NCBI GenBank assembly: GCA_002412495.1 | Contig: DHVE01000128.1 | Coordinates: forward strand, 1 to 64,000 | Source of the DNA: Betaproteobacteria bacterium UBA5216 | GTDB taxonomy: Bacteria; Pseudomonadota; Gammaproteobacteria; Burkholderiales; SG8-41 | Reading direction: 5' to 3' | DNA length: 64,000 nt | Shown: positions 1 to 11,271 of the stretch, piece after piece | Layout of the letters: each line of letters starts with the position of its first letter | Position numbering within the stretch: the first letter of the stretch is position 1 | Program-made: the position numbers and the translations under genes | Notes under the pieces: model-generated | Database searches by the model: none | Seen by the model: the letters and a program-made list of their open reading frames with translations, nothing else | Told to the model about the DNA's origin: nothing

Positions 1-1586
<1,586 letters not shown>

Positions 1587-1600
1587 GAACTTCCTGCGCA

Positions 1601-1630
1601 AATAAAAAGGGGCGGGGAAATCCCCACCCC
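1601..1630 (-). terminator. Intrinsic terminator after the M23 peptidase gene, abutting secA
   Basis: On the minus strand two GGGG blocks pair with two CCCC blocks around an ATTT loop (a 4+4 bp stem with one internal mismatch), followed by TTTTTATTT. It lies 30 bases after the M23 stop and 14 bases before the secA ATG. It should end M23 transcription, but it leaves no room for a separate secA promoter between it and secA. Confidence 0.85.
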
Positions 1631-1660
1631 TCGCGTTTCATTTCGTAGCCGTATTCGATT

Positions 1661-2581
1661 TCAGCCCGGCAACTGCAAGAACTGGGCAGGATTCACCGCA
1701 ATGCCACGCTGCCGGACCTCAAAGTGCAAATGCGTGCCCGTAGCCCGGCCGGTACGGCCCACTTCCGCGATTTTCGCGCCGCGCAAAACCATGTCACCTA
1801 CTTTGACATGAATTTTGGAAGCGTGTGCATAACGCGTAATTAAATCATTGCCGTGATCTATTTCAACCATATTACCATACGCCGCATGGTACTCCGCGTA
1901 GACCACCACACCGCCGGCCGCCGCCAGAATCGGGGTGCCTTCGCCGCCGGCAAAGTCTATGCCTTCGTGATAGGAATGCTGGCCATTAAACGGATCTATG
2001 CGCCAACCGTAATTGGAGTTGTAGCCGCCCCCCAGCACTGGCAGCATGGTCGGGATCAATTTTTTCTTGGCGCCTTCAATGGTCAGCATCGACTCCAGCG
2101 CGCCGAGTTTGTCGCCGCGATCATCCACCGTACGCGTCAGGCGCTCGATCTGCTGCGCGAGGTCGGACAAGCTGAAATCGCGGCTCGGCACGGTGGAAGG
2201 CGCGCCCCCACGACCCGGCGGTTCGTTAAAGCGGAAATCCTGCGGCTTGAAGCCTGCCAGTTTCGCCAGCCGCTCGCCCAAGGTGTCGAGACGCAGCAAT
2301 TGCGCCTGCATCTCGCCCAGCCGCTGCGCCATCGCATTGAGGTTGTCGCGCAGGTAGGACTCGTTCTGGGTCTGCTGTGATTGCTGCATCGTCGCCACCA
2401 TATTCTGCAAATAAGGCAGAAAATGCAGTTCCGATGCATAGCGGATCATCAGATAATTGAGCGTGCCCGCCAACACAAACACCGAGACCACCAGTCCCAT
2501 GCCCAACAAGGCAAGCTGGCGTACGCCGATATTGATGGTTCTGGCCTTCGCAAGATGCTCGGAAACGAGAATAATGTTCAA
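1661..2581 (-). CDS. Membrane-anchored M23 family peptidoglycan endopeptidase
   Basis: A predicted LytM/M23 zinc metallopeptidase acting on peptidoglycan cross-links in the periplasm (306 aa from the chosen start). One N-terminal membrane segment (about residues 20-42, LLGMGLVVSVFVLAG) is followed by a coiled-coil-like region and a C-terminal M23 domain. Zinc motifs are visible: HEGIDFAG (first His and Asp) and HLHFE. The start is a TTG at 2581 with GGAGG six bases upstream, giving MNIILVSEHLAKAR. An in-frame GTG at 2602 with weaker spacing is the alternative. The gene is divergent from the DUF721 gene at 2605. A terminator follows. The specific substrate bond is inference. Confidence 0.9.
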   Translation of the reverse strand: MNIILVSEHLAKARTINIGVRQLALLGMGLVVSVFVLAGTLNYLMIRYASELHFLPYLQNMVATMQQSQQTQNESYLRDNLNAMAQRLGEMQAQLLRLDTLGERLAKLAGFKPQDFRFNEPPGRGGAPSTVPSRDFSLSDLAQQIERLTRTVDDRGDKLGALESMLTIEGAKKKLIPTMLPVLGGGYNSNYGWRIDPFNGQHSYHEGIDFAGGEGTPILAAAGGVVVYAEYHAAYGNMVEIDHGNDLITRYAHASKIHVKVGDMVLRGAKIAEVGRTGRATGTHLHFEVRQRGIAVNPAQFLQLPG

Positions 2582-2604
2582 CGCCTGCCTCCACGCTGCC
2601 ACGC

Positions 2605-3054
2605 ATGCCTATTCGTGACATACGAAATCTGTTGGGCGCATCAAGCGAACTTGCTGCGCTCCGCGAAAAAACACAACGCCTGCTGGCGCTGCAACGGGCT
2701 TATATTGACTGCACCCCGGTCGAACTCGCCGATATTACCAAGGCAAGCCGTGTGGGTTACGTTAAGGCAGGGACGCTTTATCTCTTGGCCGACAACGCGT
2801 CGGTTGCCGCGAAGCTTCGCCAACTGCTACCGCGCCTGCTACCCATATTCCGAAAACTCGAAGCGGAGGTTACTGGAATTCGCGTGGACGTGCAACCCAA
2901 ATCCCCGCCGGCCGGGCCATCAGAAAGCCCGAACAAAACCACATTACCCATTGATTATATTAAACAAATTGAAGATACAGCCAAGACAATCCGCAACCCG
3001 ACTCTTAAGTTAGCAATCACCAACCTGATGCGGAATCGCGTGAAAAAACCGTAG
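2605..3054 (+). CDS. dciA: DUF721 / DciA-like protein
   Basis: A 149 aa protein of the DUF721 group, to which DciA, the ancestral loader of the DnaB replicative helicase, belongs. The recognisable core is ALQRAY..C.P and the NASVAAKLRQLLPRLL segment (about residues 65-82). The C-terminal third is Pro/Ser-rich, then helical and basic. Position between lpxC and the M23/secA pair is the usual betaproteobacterial context. No clear Shine-Dalgarno precedes ATG 2605. It is convergent with lpxC. DciA function itself is inferred from family, not shown here. Confidence 0.75.
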   Translation: MPIRDIRNLLGASSELAALREKTQRLLALQRAYIDCTPVELADITKASRVGYVKAGTLYLLADNASVAAKLRQLLPRLLPIFRKLEAEVTGIRVDVQPKSPPAGPSESPNKTTLPIDYIKQIEDTAKTIRNPTLKLAITNLMRNRVKKP

Positions 3055-3116
3055 CACCCGCGCAGGCGCCAACGCGCCGAAGTTCTACCGTGTGTCCGGT
3101 AATATCACGAAATAGA

Positions 3117-4028
3117 TCAAGCGATCTGCGGCTGCCAGAATACGAAGCGGGGCGCCTCGTCGGCCTGCGGAAAACTACAGAATTCCCATGCCGTCGCGTC
3201 CGCAAGCAACGCGCGCAGCAACTGATTGTTCAGCGCATGGCCGGATTTAAATCCGCTGAACGCGCCGATCAGCGGGTGGCCGAGCAGATACAAATCACCA
3301 ATGGCGTCCAGCGCCTTGTGTTTGACGAACTCGTCGTCGTACCGCAAACCGTCATTGTTCAGGATACGGTACTCGTCCATCACAATCGCGTTATCTAGGC
3401 TGCCGCCCAGCGCCAGCCCTTGCGAACGCATCGACTCCACATCCTGCATGAAGCCAAACGTGCGGGCGCGGCTTACTTCCTTGATGAACGAGGTGGACGA
3501 AAAATCAATGCGCACGGTTTGCCGCGTGCGATCAAACACCGGGTGATTGAATTCAATGGAAAGGTCAATCTTGAATCCGTTGTAAGGCTCCAGCCGCACC
3601 CATTTGTCGCCGTCTTTGACTTCCACCGTCTTGACGATACGGATAAAGCGCTTGGCGGCATTTTGCTCTTCGATGCCCGCCGATTGCAGGAGGAACACAA
3701 ACGGCCCCGCACTGCCATCCATGATCGGCACCTCAGGCGCGGAAAGATCAATATAAGCGTTATCCACACCGAGGCCCGACAACGCCGACATCAAGTGTTC
3801 CACAGTGCCGATCGATGCGCCGTCTTGTTGCAGGCACGATGCCAACCGCGTATCGCCCACCGCGTACGGTGTGGCCTTGATATCAACCACCCGCGGCAAA
3901 TCCACGCGACGAAATACGATACCTGTGTCCACGGCAGCCGGACGCAACGTCATGTACACCTTTTCACCGGTGTGCAGACCCACGCCAGTGGCGCTGATCA
4001 CATTTTTTAGCGTACGTTGCCGAATCAC
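3117..4028 (-). CDS. lpxC: UDP-3-O-acyl-N-acetylglucosamine deacetylase LpxC
   Basis: Catalyses the first committed step of lipid A synthesis, removing the N-acetyl group from UDP-3-O-acyl-GlcNAc in the cytoplasm. The 303 aa length is normal. Zinc and catalytic motifs are visible: TVEHLMSAL (His about 78), HKALDAIGDLYLLG (His and Asp about 237-241) and FKSGHALN (catalytic His about 265). The GTG start at 4028 gives the conserved N-terminus IRQRTLKN. No good Shine-Dalgarno is seen. A convincing own promoter lies about 70-100 bases upstream, so the gene is transcribed separately from the Bug/hydrolase unit. Confidence 0.97.
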   Translation of the reverse strand: MIRQRTLKNVISATGVGLHTGEKVYMTLRPAAVDTGIVFRRVDLPRVVDIKATPYAVGDTRLASCLQQDGASIGTVEHLMSALSGLGVDNAYIDLSAPEVPIMDGSAGPFVFLLQSAGIEEQNAAKRFIRIVKTVEVKDGDKWVRLEPYNGFKIDLSIEFNHPVFDRTRQTVRIDFSSTSFIKEVSRARTFGFMQDVESMRSQGLALGGSLDNAIVMDEYRILNNDGLRYDDEFVKHKALDAIGDLYLLGHPLIGAFSGFKSGHALNNQLLRALLADATAWEFCSFPQADEAPRFVFWQPQIA

Positions 4029-4097
4029 GGGAGAGAGCCGCCGAGTGGTTTAGTTTTAAGGCCGCCTGAAACTTGCTTTAAATTCATATAGATACAG

Positions 4098-4127
4098 ATT
4101 ATAACACGCGCCCGACGCGGCCTCCAA
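4098..4127 (-). promoter_or_regulatory. lpxC sigma70-type promoter (extended -10)
   Basis: On the minus strand TTGGAG (4127-4122), an 18-base spacer and TATAAT (4103-4098). The -10 is preceded by TG at the extended -10 position. The predicted start near 4090 leaves a leader of about 60 bases before lpxC. Confidence 0.65.
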
Positions 4128-4185
4128 GCGATTGTTACCCGCCCCCTTATTCAAGTGGCAAGGGACAACGTATATGCTACAGGTC

Positions 4186-5136
4186 TCACTCCGCCTTGAT
4201 GCCGGCTTCCCGGACAACCTTCCCCCAGCGCGCGTATTCTGAACGCAGGAACGCAGCCGTTTGCTCGAGGGTGCGCGCTTCGGGTTCGCCGCCCATCGTG
4301 CGCAGCCGGGCCTGAACGTCCGGCGGCGACATCACCTTGATCGATTCGGTGTGCAGCCGCTCGACGATTGCGCGCGGCGTGCCCGCGGGCGCCATCAGGC
4401 CGTACCAGTTCACCGCCTGTAATTCCGGCATGCCGGCTTCCGCAGAGGCGGGCACGTCCGGCATGGACTGCGAGCGCCGGGTGTCCATCACCACGATCCC
4501 GCGCATGCGTCCGTCTTTCGCGTAGTTCACGCCGCTGGAAACCACCGTGATGACCATGTCCACCTCGCCGCTCATCGCACCGACAAAGCCGAGACTCGCG
4601 GTCTTGTACGGTATATGCGTGAACTTCACCTTCGCCAGGCTTTCGAGGAACGCCACCGCAATGTGATTGGCCGATCCCACGCCACCCGACCCGTAGGCGA
4701 TCTTGCCAGGTGACAGCCGGGCCAACTGTGTCAGTTCGCGCAGCGTTTTCGCCGGTACCGACGGATGGAGAAACAGCGCATTGGGAATCGTCGAAAGCAA
4801 CATGACCGGAACGAAGTCCCACATCGGATCGTAAGTCACCTTGCGGTAAATCAACTGGTTGGTGAGCAGCGGCACCGCGCCCATCAACAACGTGTAGCCA
4901 TCCGGCGCGGCTCGTGCCACGGCGTCAAACGCAATGTTACCGGCCGCGCCCATGCGGGCTTCGACCAGTACCTGCTGGCCCAGCACGGGCGCCAATTGCT
5001 GCGCCGCCAGACGCGCCATCAGTTCCGAACCACCCGCGAAGCCGACGAGGATGCGAATCGGCTTCACGGGATAACCTTGCGCCCGCGCGCCCGTCATCGC
5101 GATTCCCAGCACAAACGCCACGACGGCCAGGCGCAT
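4186..5136 (-). CDS. Bug/TctC-type periplasmic receptor
   Basis: Tripartite tricarboxylate transporter substrate-binding protein family (316 aa from the chosen start). N-terminal signal peptide MRLAVVAFVLGIAMTGARAQ with an ARA-Q type cleavage site, then the family hallmark YPVKPIRILVGFAGGSE. The carboxylate loop ..AAPDGYTLL and HIPYK are also present. ATG 5136 starts directly at the signal peptide; a longer form from 5208 would overlap the hydrolase gene. Last gene of a three-gene unit with the two hydrolases. Ligand unknown. No membrane components nearby. Confidence 0.9.
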   Translation of the reverse strand: MRLAVVAFVLGIAMTGARAQGYPVKPIRILVGFAGGSELMARLAAQQLAPVLGQQVLVEARMGAAGNIAFDAVARAAPDGYTLLMGAVPLLTNQLIYRKVTYDPMWDFVPVMLLSTIPNALFLHPSVPAKTLRELTQLARLSPGKIAYGSGGVGSANHIAVAFLESLAKVKFTHIPYKTASLGFVGAMSGEVDMVITVVSSGVNYAKDGRMRGIVVMDTRRSQSMPDVPASAEAGMPELQAVNWYGLMAPAGTPRAIVERLHTESIKVMSPPDVQARLRTMGGEPEARTLEQTAAFLRSEYARWGKVVREAGIKAE

Positions 5137-5186
5137 GCGGCGATAAAACGCCCCGCCCGTTTGAATTCGCGCGGTGCCCGTGCCGC

Positions 5187-5984
5187 CTATTTGTGCGCGC
5201 CGATCCACTGGAGCAGCACACGGTTAAACGCATCGGGTTGCTCGACATTGGGCAAATGGCGCGCACCCGGAAATTCATCGTAACTGCCGTGGGGAAACAG
5301 GCCCGCAATGCGTCGACTTTCGACCGGCGAGGCGCTGGGATCTTCGGTACCGCAGACCACTAGCGTCGGCGTCGTAACCGTGCCCAGCCGCGACGTGAAA
5401 TTAAAGTTGGCGATGGCCTGCGCGCAGCCGGTGTAGCCCACCGGCGTGCAGCCGGCGATGGTGTCGCGTATCTGCTGCCAGCGGCCAGGGTGATTTTTCT
5501 TGTAATCCGCCGTGAGCCAGCGCCCGATGGTCTCGTCCGCGATGGGCTCCAGCGATTGCGCCTTGGCCACCGCCTCGATGCGCGCCCCCCAGCGCGTCGC
5601 CGCATCGGCGGGCGATTGCGTCTGCGTGTCGCACAACATCAGCGATTGCACGCGGTTCGCGTGGCGCAGACCCAGCGACTGGCCGATCATGCCGCCGATG
5701 GACAGTCCCACGAAATGGCACCGCGCGACACCCAGCCTGTCCAGCACACTGATCACATCATCGGCCAACTGATCGATCGTGTATGGGGCGGGCAACGCGC
5801 CGCTACCGCCGTGACCGCGTAAATCCATCCGCAGCGCGCGGTAGCCCGCGTTGGCAAGCGCCGGCACCTGTTCGGCCCACATGCCATAGTCGGCGGCGAG
5901 CGAGTGCGAGAACATCACCACCGGTCCCGATTCCGGGCCGATGATGTCATAGCAGATATTACGGCTCTTGAGTGGCAGCAACAT
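5187..5984 (-). CDS. Alpha/beta hydrolase, 3-oxoadipate enol-lactonase-like
   Basis: A 265 aa alpha/beta-hydrolase fold enzyme. Visible are the oxyanion region FSHSLAADYGMW, the nucleophile elbow GLSIGGMIG (Ser about residue 103), the acid region VCGTEDPSAS and the catalytic His in ARHLPNVEQP. The sequence resembles PcaD-like enol-lactonases, but substrate cannot be read from sequence. ATG 5984 has AAGGA eight bases upstream; an upstream in-frame start at 6044 is less likely. It lies between the SGNH hydrolase and Bug genes on the same strand, which suggests a shared ester or lactone substrate (inference). Confidence 0.88.
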   Translation of the reverse strand: MLLPLKSRNICYDIIGPESGPVVMFSHSLAADYGMWAEQVPALANAGYRALRMDLRGHGGSGALPAPYTIDQLADDVISVLDRLGVARCHFVGLSIGGMIGQSLGLRHANRVQSLMLCDTQTQSPADAATRWGARIEAVAKAQSLEPIADETIGRWLTADYKKNHPGRWQQIRDTIAGCTPVGYTGCAQAIANFNFTSRLGTVTTPTLVVCGTEDPSASPVESRRIAGLFPHGSYDEFPGARHLPNVEQPDAFNRVLLQWIGAHK

Positions 5985-6074
5985 GCGAATTGTCCTTTTG
6001 GTAACTTGCGTCGGATGGTTTGGAACGCCGGATGCGGCGTTCATTGAACGTGGATCTGTGGATTCGTGGATATA

Positions 6075-6875
6075 TCAGCGACTGAAAAACTTTTTCACCG
6101 TTTCGTCCGCGACTTTCTGGACGAATTCACGGGTGTCCTTATCGATCGCGCCGAAGTAATCATACGGGTTGCCGGCCGCCGAGCGGCCATAGAGCGTGCC
6201 ATATACCACGGCTGCAGCCAGATATTGCCCTGCAATGGTGGGGTGATAATCGTCGTAGCCCATCTGCAGCTTGACGCCGGGCCGTTGCCGGTAGGCCTCG
6301 CGAAACGCCAGCCCCACCGGAATGACCAAGGCACCCACTTCATTGGCGACGGCCAGCGTCATCTCTTCCAACCGGCGGCCATGTTCCGCCGACGCAAGCG
6401 AACCGCCGGGCTGGCCGTGCGGCGGTAGCCAATACAGCGCAGTGTGACCGCCGTGTTTTTTGATGATGGCATCGAAATCGATCACCGTCTTCCGGTACAG
6501 CGCGCGACCCGAGTCCGTCAGCACGTCGCGGAAGTTTCCGCCCAGCACCACCAATTGAAACGGCTCTTTGCCGCCCAGATTGCCCGGCGTCACATAATGC
6601 TCGAGCGGATAGTGATGCAGCGCTCCCGTGGTAATGTGCACTGACTTGAATCCATCGCGCAGAATAAGCGGCGGCGTGGCGGCGGCCGCCAGGCGGTGTG
6701 TATGGGTTTGCAGAGCGCCCGCGTAATACATGATGCTGCTGCCGACAAAAAGCACGCGCTGCGGCATGTCGACCGGTGACTTCTTAACCACGGGCGTCAA
6801 CGTGCTCTGGGACCAGCCCGCCGCCGGGAACAACACCCACCCCAACATGCACGCCGCCGCAATGAATCGTTTCAT
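6075..6875 (-). CDS. Secreted SGNH/GDSL-type hydrolase-like protein
   Basis: A 266 aa protein with signal peptide MKRFIAAACMLGWVLFPAAGWSQ and SGNH-like blocks: FVGSSIMYY (block I, nucleophile Ser), VVLGGNFRD (block III-like, GGN) and DDYHPT (block V, Asp and His). Probably a periplasmic esterase or deacylase. ATG 6875 has GGAG eight bases upstream. First gene of the SGNH-hydrolase-Bug unit, separated from ftsZ by a strong terminator and with its own candidate promoter. Exact substrate unknown. Confidence 0.75.
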   Translation of the reverse strand: MKRFIAAACMLGWVLFPAAGWSQSTLTPVVKKSPVDMPQRVLFVGSSIMYYAGALQTHTHRLAAAATPPLILRDGFKSVHITTGALHHYPLEHYVTPGNLGGKEPFQLVVLGGNFRDVLTDSGRALYRKTVIDFDAIIKKHGGHTALYWLPPHGQPGGSLASAEHGRRLEEMTLAVANEVGALVIPVGLAFREAYRQRPGVKLQMGYDDYHPTIAGQYLAAAVVYGTLYGRSAAGNPYDYFGAIDKDTREFVQKVADETVKKFFSR

Positions 6876-6918
6876 ATCACGCACTCCAATATTTTCAGAA
6901 TTTCGAAGACTTTCGGCG

Positions 6919-6948
6919 GCTATAGTAATTTGAAACCGCCGGATCCAA
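6919..6948 (-). promoter_or_regulatory. Candidate promoter of the SGNH/hydrolase/Bug unit
   Basis: Minus strand TTGGAT (6948-6943), 18-base spacer, TATAGC (6924-6919), about 45 bases before the SGNH start. Moderate match only. Confidence 0.4.
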
Positions 6949-7010
6949 CAATGCCGGAAACTTCGCCCGCCGCGTGCTTGTGCCCTGGCGCCCTTGCATA
7001 GCGATCGGGC

Positions 7011-7051
7011 AAAAAAATACGGCCAGCCGCGTACTGTGCCGCGACCGGCCG
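7011..7051 (-). terminator. Intrinsic terminator at the end of the dcw cluster (after ftsZ)
   Basis: On the minus strand a 12-bp stem (CGGCCGGTCGCG with CGCGGCTGGCCG, two G-U pairs) closes an 8-base loop and is followed by TATTTTTTT. It lies about 65 bases after the ftsZ stop and separates ftsZ from the downstream Bug/hydrolase genes. Confidence 0.9.
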
Positions 7052-7115
7052 TGCAAGATCGATCCGCAGAACTGCGGTTGCTGCTATGCCGTTACTGCAC
7101 CAGGGAATTGGAACC

Positions 7116-8276
<1,161 letters not shown>

Positions 8277-8345
8277 TTTATGCCCCCGTTTTTGTGATGA
8301 TCAAAACCCATTTAAAAACAAATAGTTACCTAAAAACCCCTACGC

Positions 8346-9593
8346 CTAAAAATTACCCTTGAACCACGCTTTCATGCGATCGATCAATTGCTGGAACGCG
8401 CCGGTCTGCGTGCGTGCGATTTCCTGTTGCCGGTATTGATCCATGCCTTCCATCAATAAACCCATCGCGGTCGAATAGCGCGGATGCCGCACCACCTCGG
8501 CCAGCCCGCCGTTGTACGAGGGTTGCCCCACGCGCACCGGCATGTGAAAAATTTCTTCGCCGAGTTCCACCATGCCCTGCATCATGCTGGACCCGCCGGT
8601 GAGCACGATGCCCGATGACAGCAATTCTTCGTAACCGCTGCGACGCAATTCGCTTTGCACCAGCGAATACAGTTCCTCGACGCGCGGCTCGATCACCTCA
8701 GCGAGCGTCTTGCGCGACAACTGCTTGGGACCGCGGTCGCCCACGCCGGGCACCTCGATCATTTCCTGTGGATCGGCCAGTTGCGACAGCGCACAGCCAT
8801 GCTTCATCTTGATGTCATCGGCGTCCTTGGTCGGCGTGCGCAACGCCATCGCGATGTCGCTGGTGATTTGATCGCCGGCAATCGGAATCACCGCCGTGTG
8901 ACGAATCGCGCCGTGCGTAAACACCGCCATGTCGGTGGTGCCGCCGCCGATGTCAATCAAACACACGCCCAGATCTTTTTCGTCATCCGACACCACGGCG
9001 GTCGCGGAGGCGAGCGGCTGAAGCACCAGATCGCGCACCTCCAGCCCGCAGCGGCGCACGCATTTGACGATGTTCTGCGCCGCCGACACCGCACCGGTGA
9101 CGATATGCACCTTGACCTCGAGCCGCACACCGGACATGCCGAGCGGCTCGCGCACGTCCTCCTGCCCGTCGATGATGAATTCCTGATTGAGTATGTGCAA
9201 AATCTGCTGATCGTTCGGAATCTGTACCGCCTTGGCGGTTTCGATCACGCGATCGATATCGAATTGCGATACCTCCTTGTCCTTGATTGCCACCATGCCC
9301 TGCGAATTGAAGCTGCGCACGTGGCTGCCCGCGATGCCGGTCAGCACTTCGCGAATCTTGCAATCGGCCATCAGCTCCGCTTCTTCGAGTGCGCGCTGAA
9401 TCGCACTGACGGTGGTCTCGATGTTCACCACCACGCCCTTTTTCAATCCGCGCGATGGATGCGTGCCCATGCCAATGATTTCAAAACCGCCATTGGAACC
9501 ATCCACCTTCATCTCGGCGACAATGGCAACGATCTTCGACGTGCCGATGTCGAGACCGACGATCACCGTTTTATTTTCCTTGGTTCGACTCAT
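8346..9593 (-). CDS. ftsA: Cell division protein FtsA
   Basis: Actin-like ATPase that tethers FtsZ to the membrane and recruits later divisome proteins (415 aa). Phosphate-1 motif VGLDIGTSKIVAIV at the N-terminus, phosphate-2 LIDIGGGTTDMAVF, adenosine motif VLTGGSSMMQG, and a C-terminal amphipathic helix RMKAWFKGNF that would act as membrane anchor. Located 27 bases after ftsQ and upstream of ftsZ, as in the canonical ftsQAZ order. Confidence 0.99.
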   Translation of the reverse strand: MSRTKENKTVIVGLDIGTSKIVAIVAEMKVDGSNGGFEIIGMGTHPSRGLKKGVVVNIETTVSAIQRALEEAELMADCKIREVLTGIAGSHVRSFNSQGMVAIKDKEVSQFDIDRVIETAKAVQIPNDQQILHILNQEFIIDGQEDVREPLGMSGVRLEVKVHIVTGAVSAAQNIVKCVRRCGLEVRDLVLQPLASATAVVSDDEKDLGVCLIDIGGGTTDMAVFTHGAIRHTAVIPIAGDQITSDIAMALRTPTKDADDIKMKHGCALSQLADPQEMIEVPGVGDRGPKQLSRKTLAEVIEPRVEELYSLVQSELRRSGYEELLSSGIVLTGGSSMMQGMVELGEEIFHMPVRVGQPSYNGGLAEVVRHPRYSTAMGLLMEGMDQYRQQEIARTQTGAFQQLIDRMKAWFKGNF

Positions 9594-9620
9594 TGGCAGC
9601 TCATGGGCGACTCATCGCGA

Positions 9621-10361
9621 TCAGACCCCCGGCCGCGCGGTCCCGCGCGCCGCCTCGACCTTGGCCAGTTCCGGCACGCGCGCCGCGAATCCATTGGCGT
9701 AACGCAGATCAACATAATCGATGCGCCGTGCCAGCGGCGCCAGCGTGCGCGGATACGCCGCGAGGAACCGTTTCAGCCGGCTTTCCGTCATCTCTCGGCC
9801 CATCTCCAGTGTCATGCCGTCGTCGAGCCGCACGCGCCACGCGCGGCGCGGCGAAAGCTGCACATGCACCGGCGTGCGCCCGATCCCGGCAAACTGCCCG
9901 CGCAACTGTTCGTATTGAATCGCCACCTCGCGCGATGTGCCAGCCGGCCCTACGAACACCGGCAAGGTTTCGTCATAGGCCGCCTCGAATACCTCGCCCT
10001 GGAGATTCACCAGCGCGGTATCACCCCAGCGCGCTAGCGGCTGATGCTCCTCGACTGACACATCAATGCGATCCGGCCAACTGCGGCGTATGTCCACCTT
10101 GCGCACCCACGGCATTTTTTCGAACGAACCGCGCAGCCGCGACAGATCCAGCGTGAAAAACGTGCCGTGAATATCGCGCCGCGCGATGGCTTCCACCTGT
10201 TCAAGGGTAATGTGCGTGGCCGACCCGCCCAAGCGAATTTCGCGCATCGCAAAAACCGGCTGCACGATGGCGAAACGAATCACCCAATACAACACGATCA
10301 GACCCGCCGCCGCGATCAGCAGATCCGCCGTTCGATTGAGCGCGGCCGCGTTATCCCACAT
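9621..10361 (-). CDS. ftsQ: Cell division protein FtsQ
   Basis: Bitopic divisome protein linking cytoplasmic and periplasmic assembly (246 aa). One N-terminal membrane segment (LLIAAAGLIVLYWVIRFAI), then a POTRA domain (about residues 45-115, with MREIRLGGSATHI) and the FtsQ beta domain with WVRKVDIRRSWPDRI. Starts 11 bases inside the end of ddl, so translation is probably coupled. Confidence 0.96.
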   Translation of the reverse strand: MWDNAAALNRTADLLIAAAGLIVLYWVIRFAIVQPVFAMREIRLGGSATHITLEQVEAIARRDIHGTFFTLDLSRLRGSFEKMPWVRKVDIRRSWPDRIDVSVEEHQPLARWGDTALVNLQGEVFEAAYDETLPVFVGPAGTSREVAIQYEQLRGQFAGIGRTPVHVQLSPRRAWRVRLDDGMTLEMGREMTESRLKRFLAAYPRTLAPLARRIDYVDLRYANGFAARVPELAKVEAARGTARPGV

Positions 10362-11271
10362 GGTTCACCCGGGCCGACGACAGGATACGCACCACCAGAT
10401 CATCAAACGCGATGCCGCTTTCGCGCGCCGCCATCGGCACCAGGCTGTGATCCGTCATACCCGGAATGGTGTTCACCTCTAGGAACCATGGGCGGTTTTC
10501 GGCATCCAGCATCGCATCCAGCCGTCCCCACCCTTGGCAGCCGATGATGCGAAACGCCGCCAGCGCCTGCTGCTTTATTTGTTTTTCAAGATCAGCCGGC
10601 AGCCCGCTCGGGCAGTGGTATTTGGTTTCGTTGCCGAAATACTTGTTGTGATAGTCGTAGTTGCCTTGCGGCGCTTCGATACGAATCAGCGGCAACGCTT
10701 CGTCGCCGAGGATCGCCGCCGTTATCTCGCGGCCTGCGATAAATTGCTCCGCGATCACCGTGTCATCGAGCTTGGCCGCGACTTCGTACGCAGCCGCCAG
10801 CTTTTCGACCGAATCCACTTTGGTGATGCCGATGCTTGACCCTTCGTGCGCGGGCTTCACCATTAGGGGCAGGCCCAACCGGGCCGCCACGTCCGCCGCA
10901 TTCGAGTCCGCCGTCAGCAACTCGTACAGCGGCGTGGGAATGCCGGACGCCAGCCACGCGAGCTTGGTGCGCCACTTGTCCATCGCCAGCGCGCTCGCCA
11001 TCACACCGCTGCCCGTATACGGCAACCCGAGATATTCCAGCGCGCCCTGCACCGTGCCGTCTTCGCCAAAACGGCCATGCAGCGCAATGAACACGCGTTG
11101 AAAACGCTGTGCCAGCAGTTGTTCGATGCCTTGATCGCGCGGGTCAAAAGCGTGAGCGTCTATGCCTTTGCGTTTAAGGGCGGCCAACACCATGGCGCCG
11201 CTTTTCAAAGAAATCTCCCGCTCCGCCGAACGGCCGCCCATCAGTACCGCAACTTTTCCGAAATTATTCAC
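10351..11271 (-). CDS. ddl: D-alanine--D-alanine ligase
   Basis: ATP-grasp ligase making D-Ala-D-Ala for peptidoglycan (306 aa). N-terminal GKVAVLMGGRSAEREISLKSG, central VKPAHEGSSIGITKV and C-terminal FLEVNTIPGMTDHSL are all typical. The start is a GTG at 11271 with only a distant purine stretch upstream. It overlaps the stop of the 50-codon bridging ORF (11264-11416), whose own N-terminus is a near-copy of ddl codons 3-11. Ends 11 bases inside ftsQ. Confidence 0.97.
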   Translation of the reverse strand: MNNFGKVAVLMGGRSAEREISLKSGAMVLAALKRKGIDAHAFDPRDQGIEQLLAQRFQRVFIALHGRFGEDGTVQGALEYLGLPYTGSGVMASALAMDKWRTKLAWLASGIPTPLYELLTADSNAADVAARLGLPLMVKPAHEGSSIGITKVDSVEKLAAAYEVAAKLDDTVIAEQFIAGREITAAILGDEALPLIRIEAPQGNYDYHNKYFGNETKYHCPSGLPADLEKQIKQQALAAFRIIGCQGWGRLDAMLDAENRPWFLEVNTIPGMTDHSLVPMAARESGIAFDDLVVRILSSARVNHVG

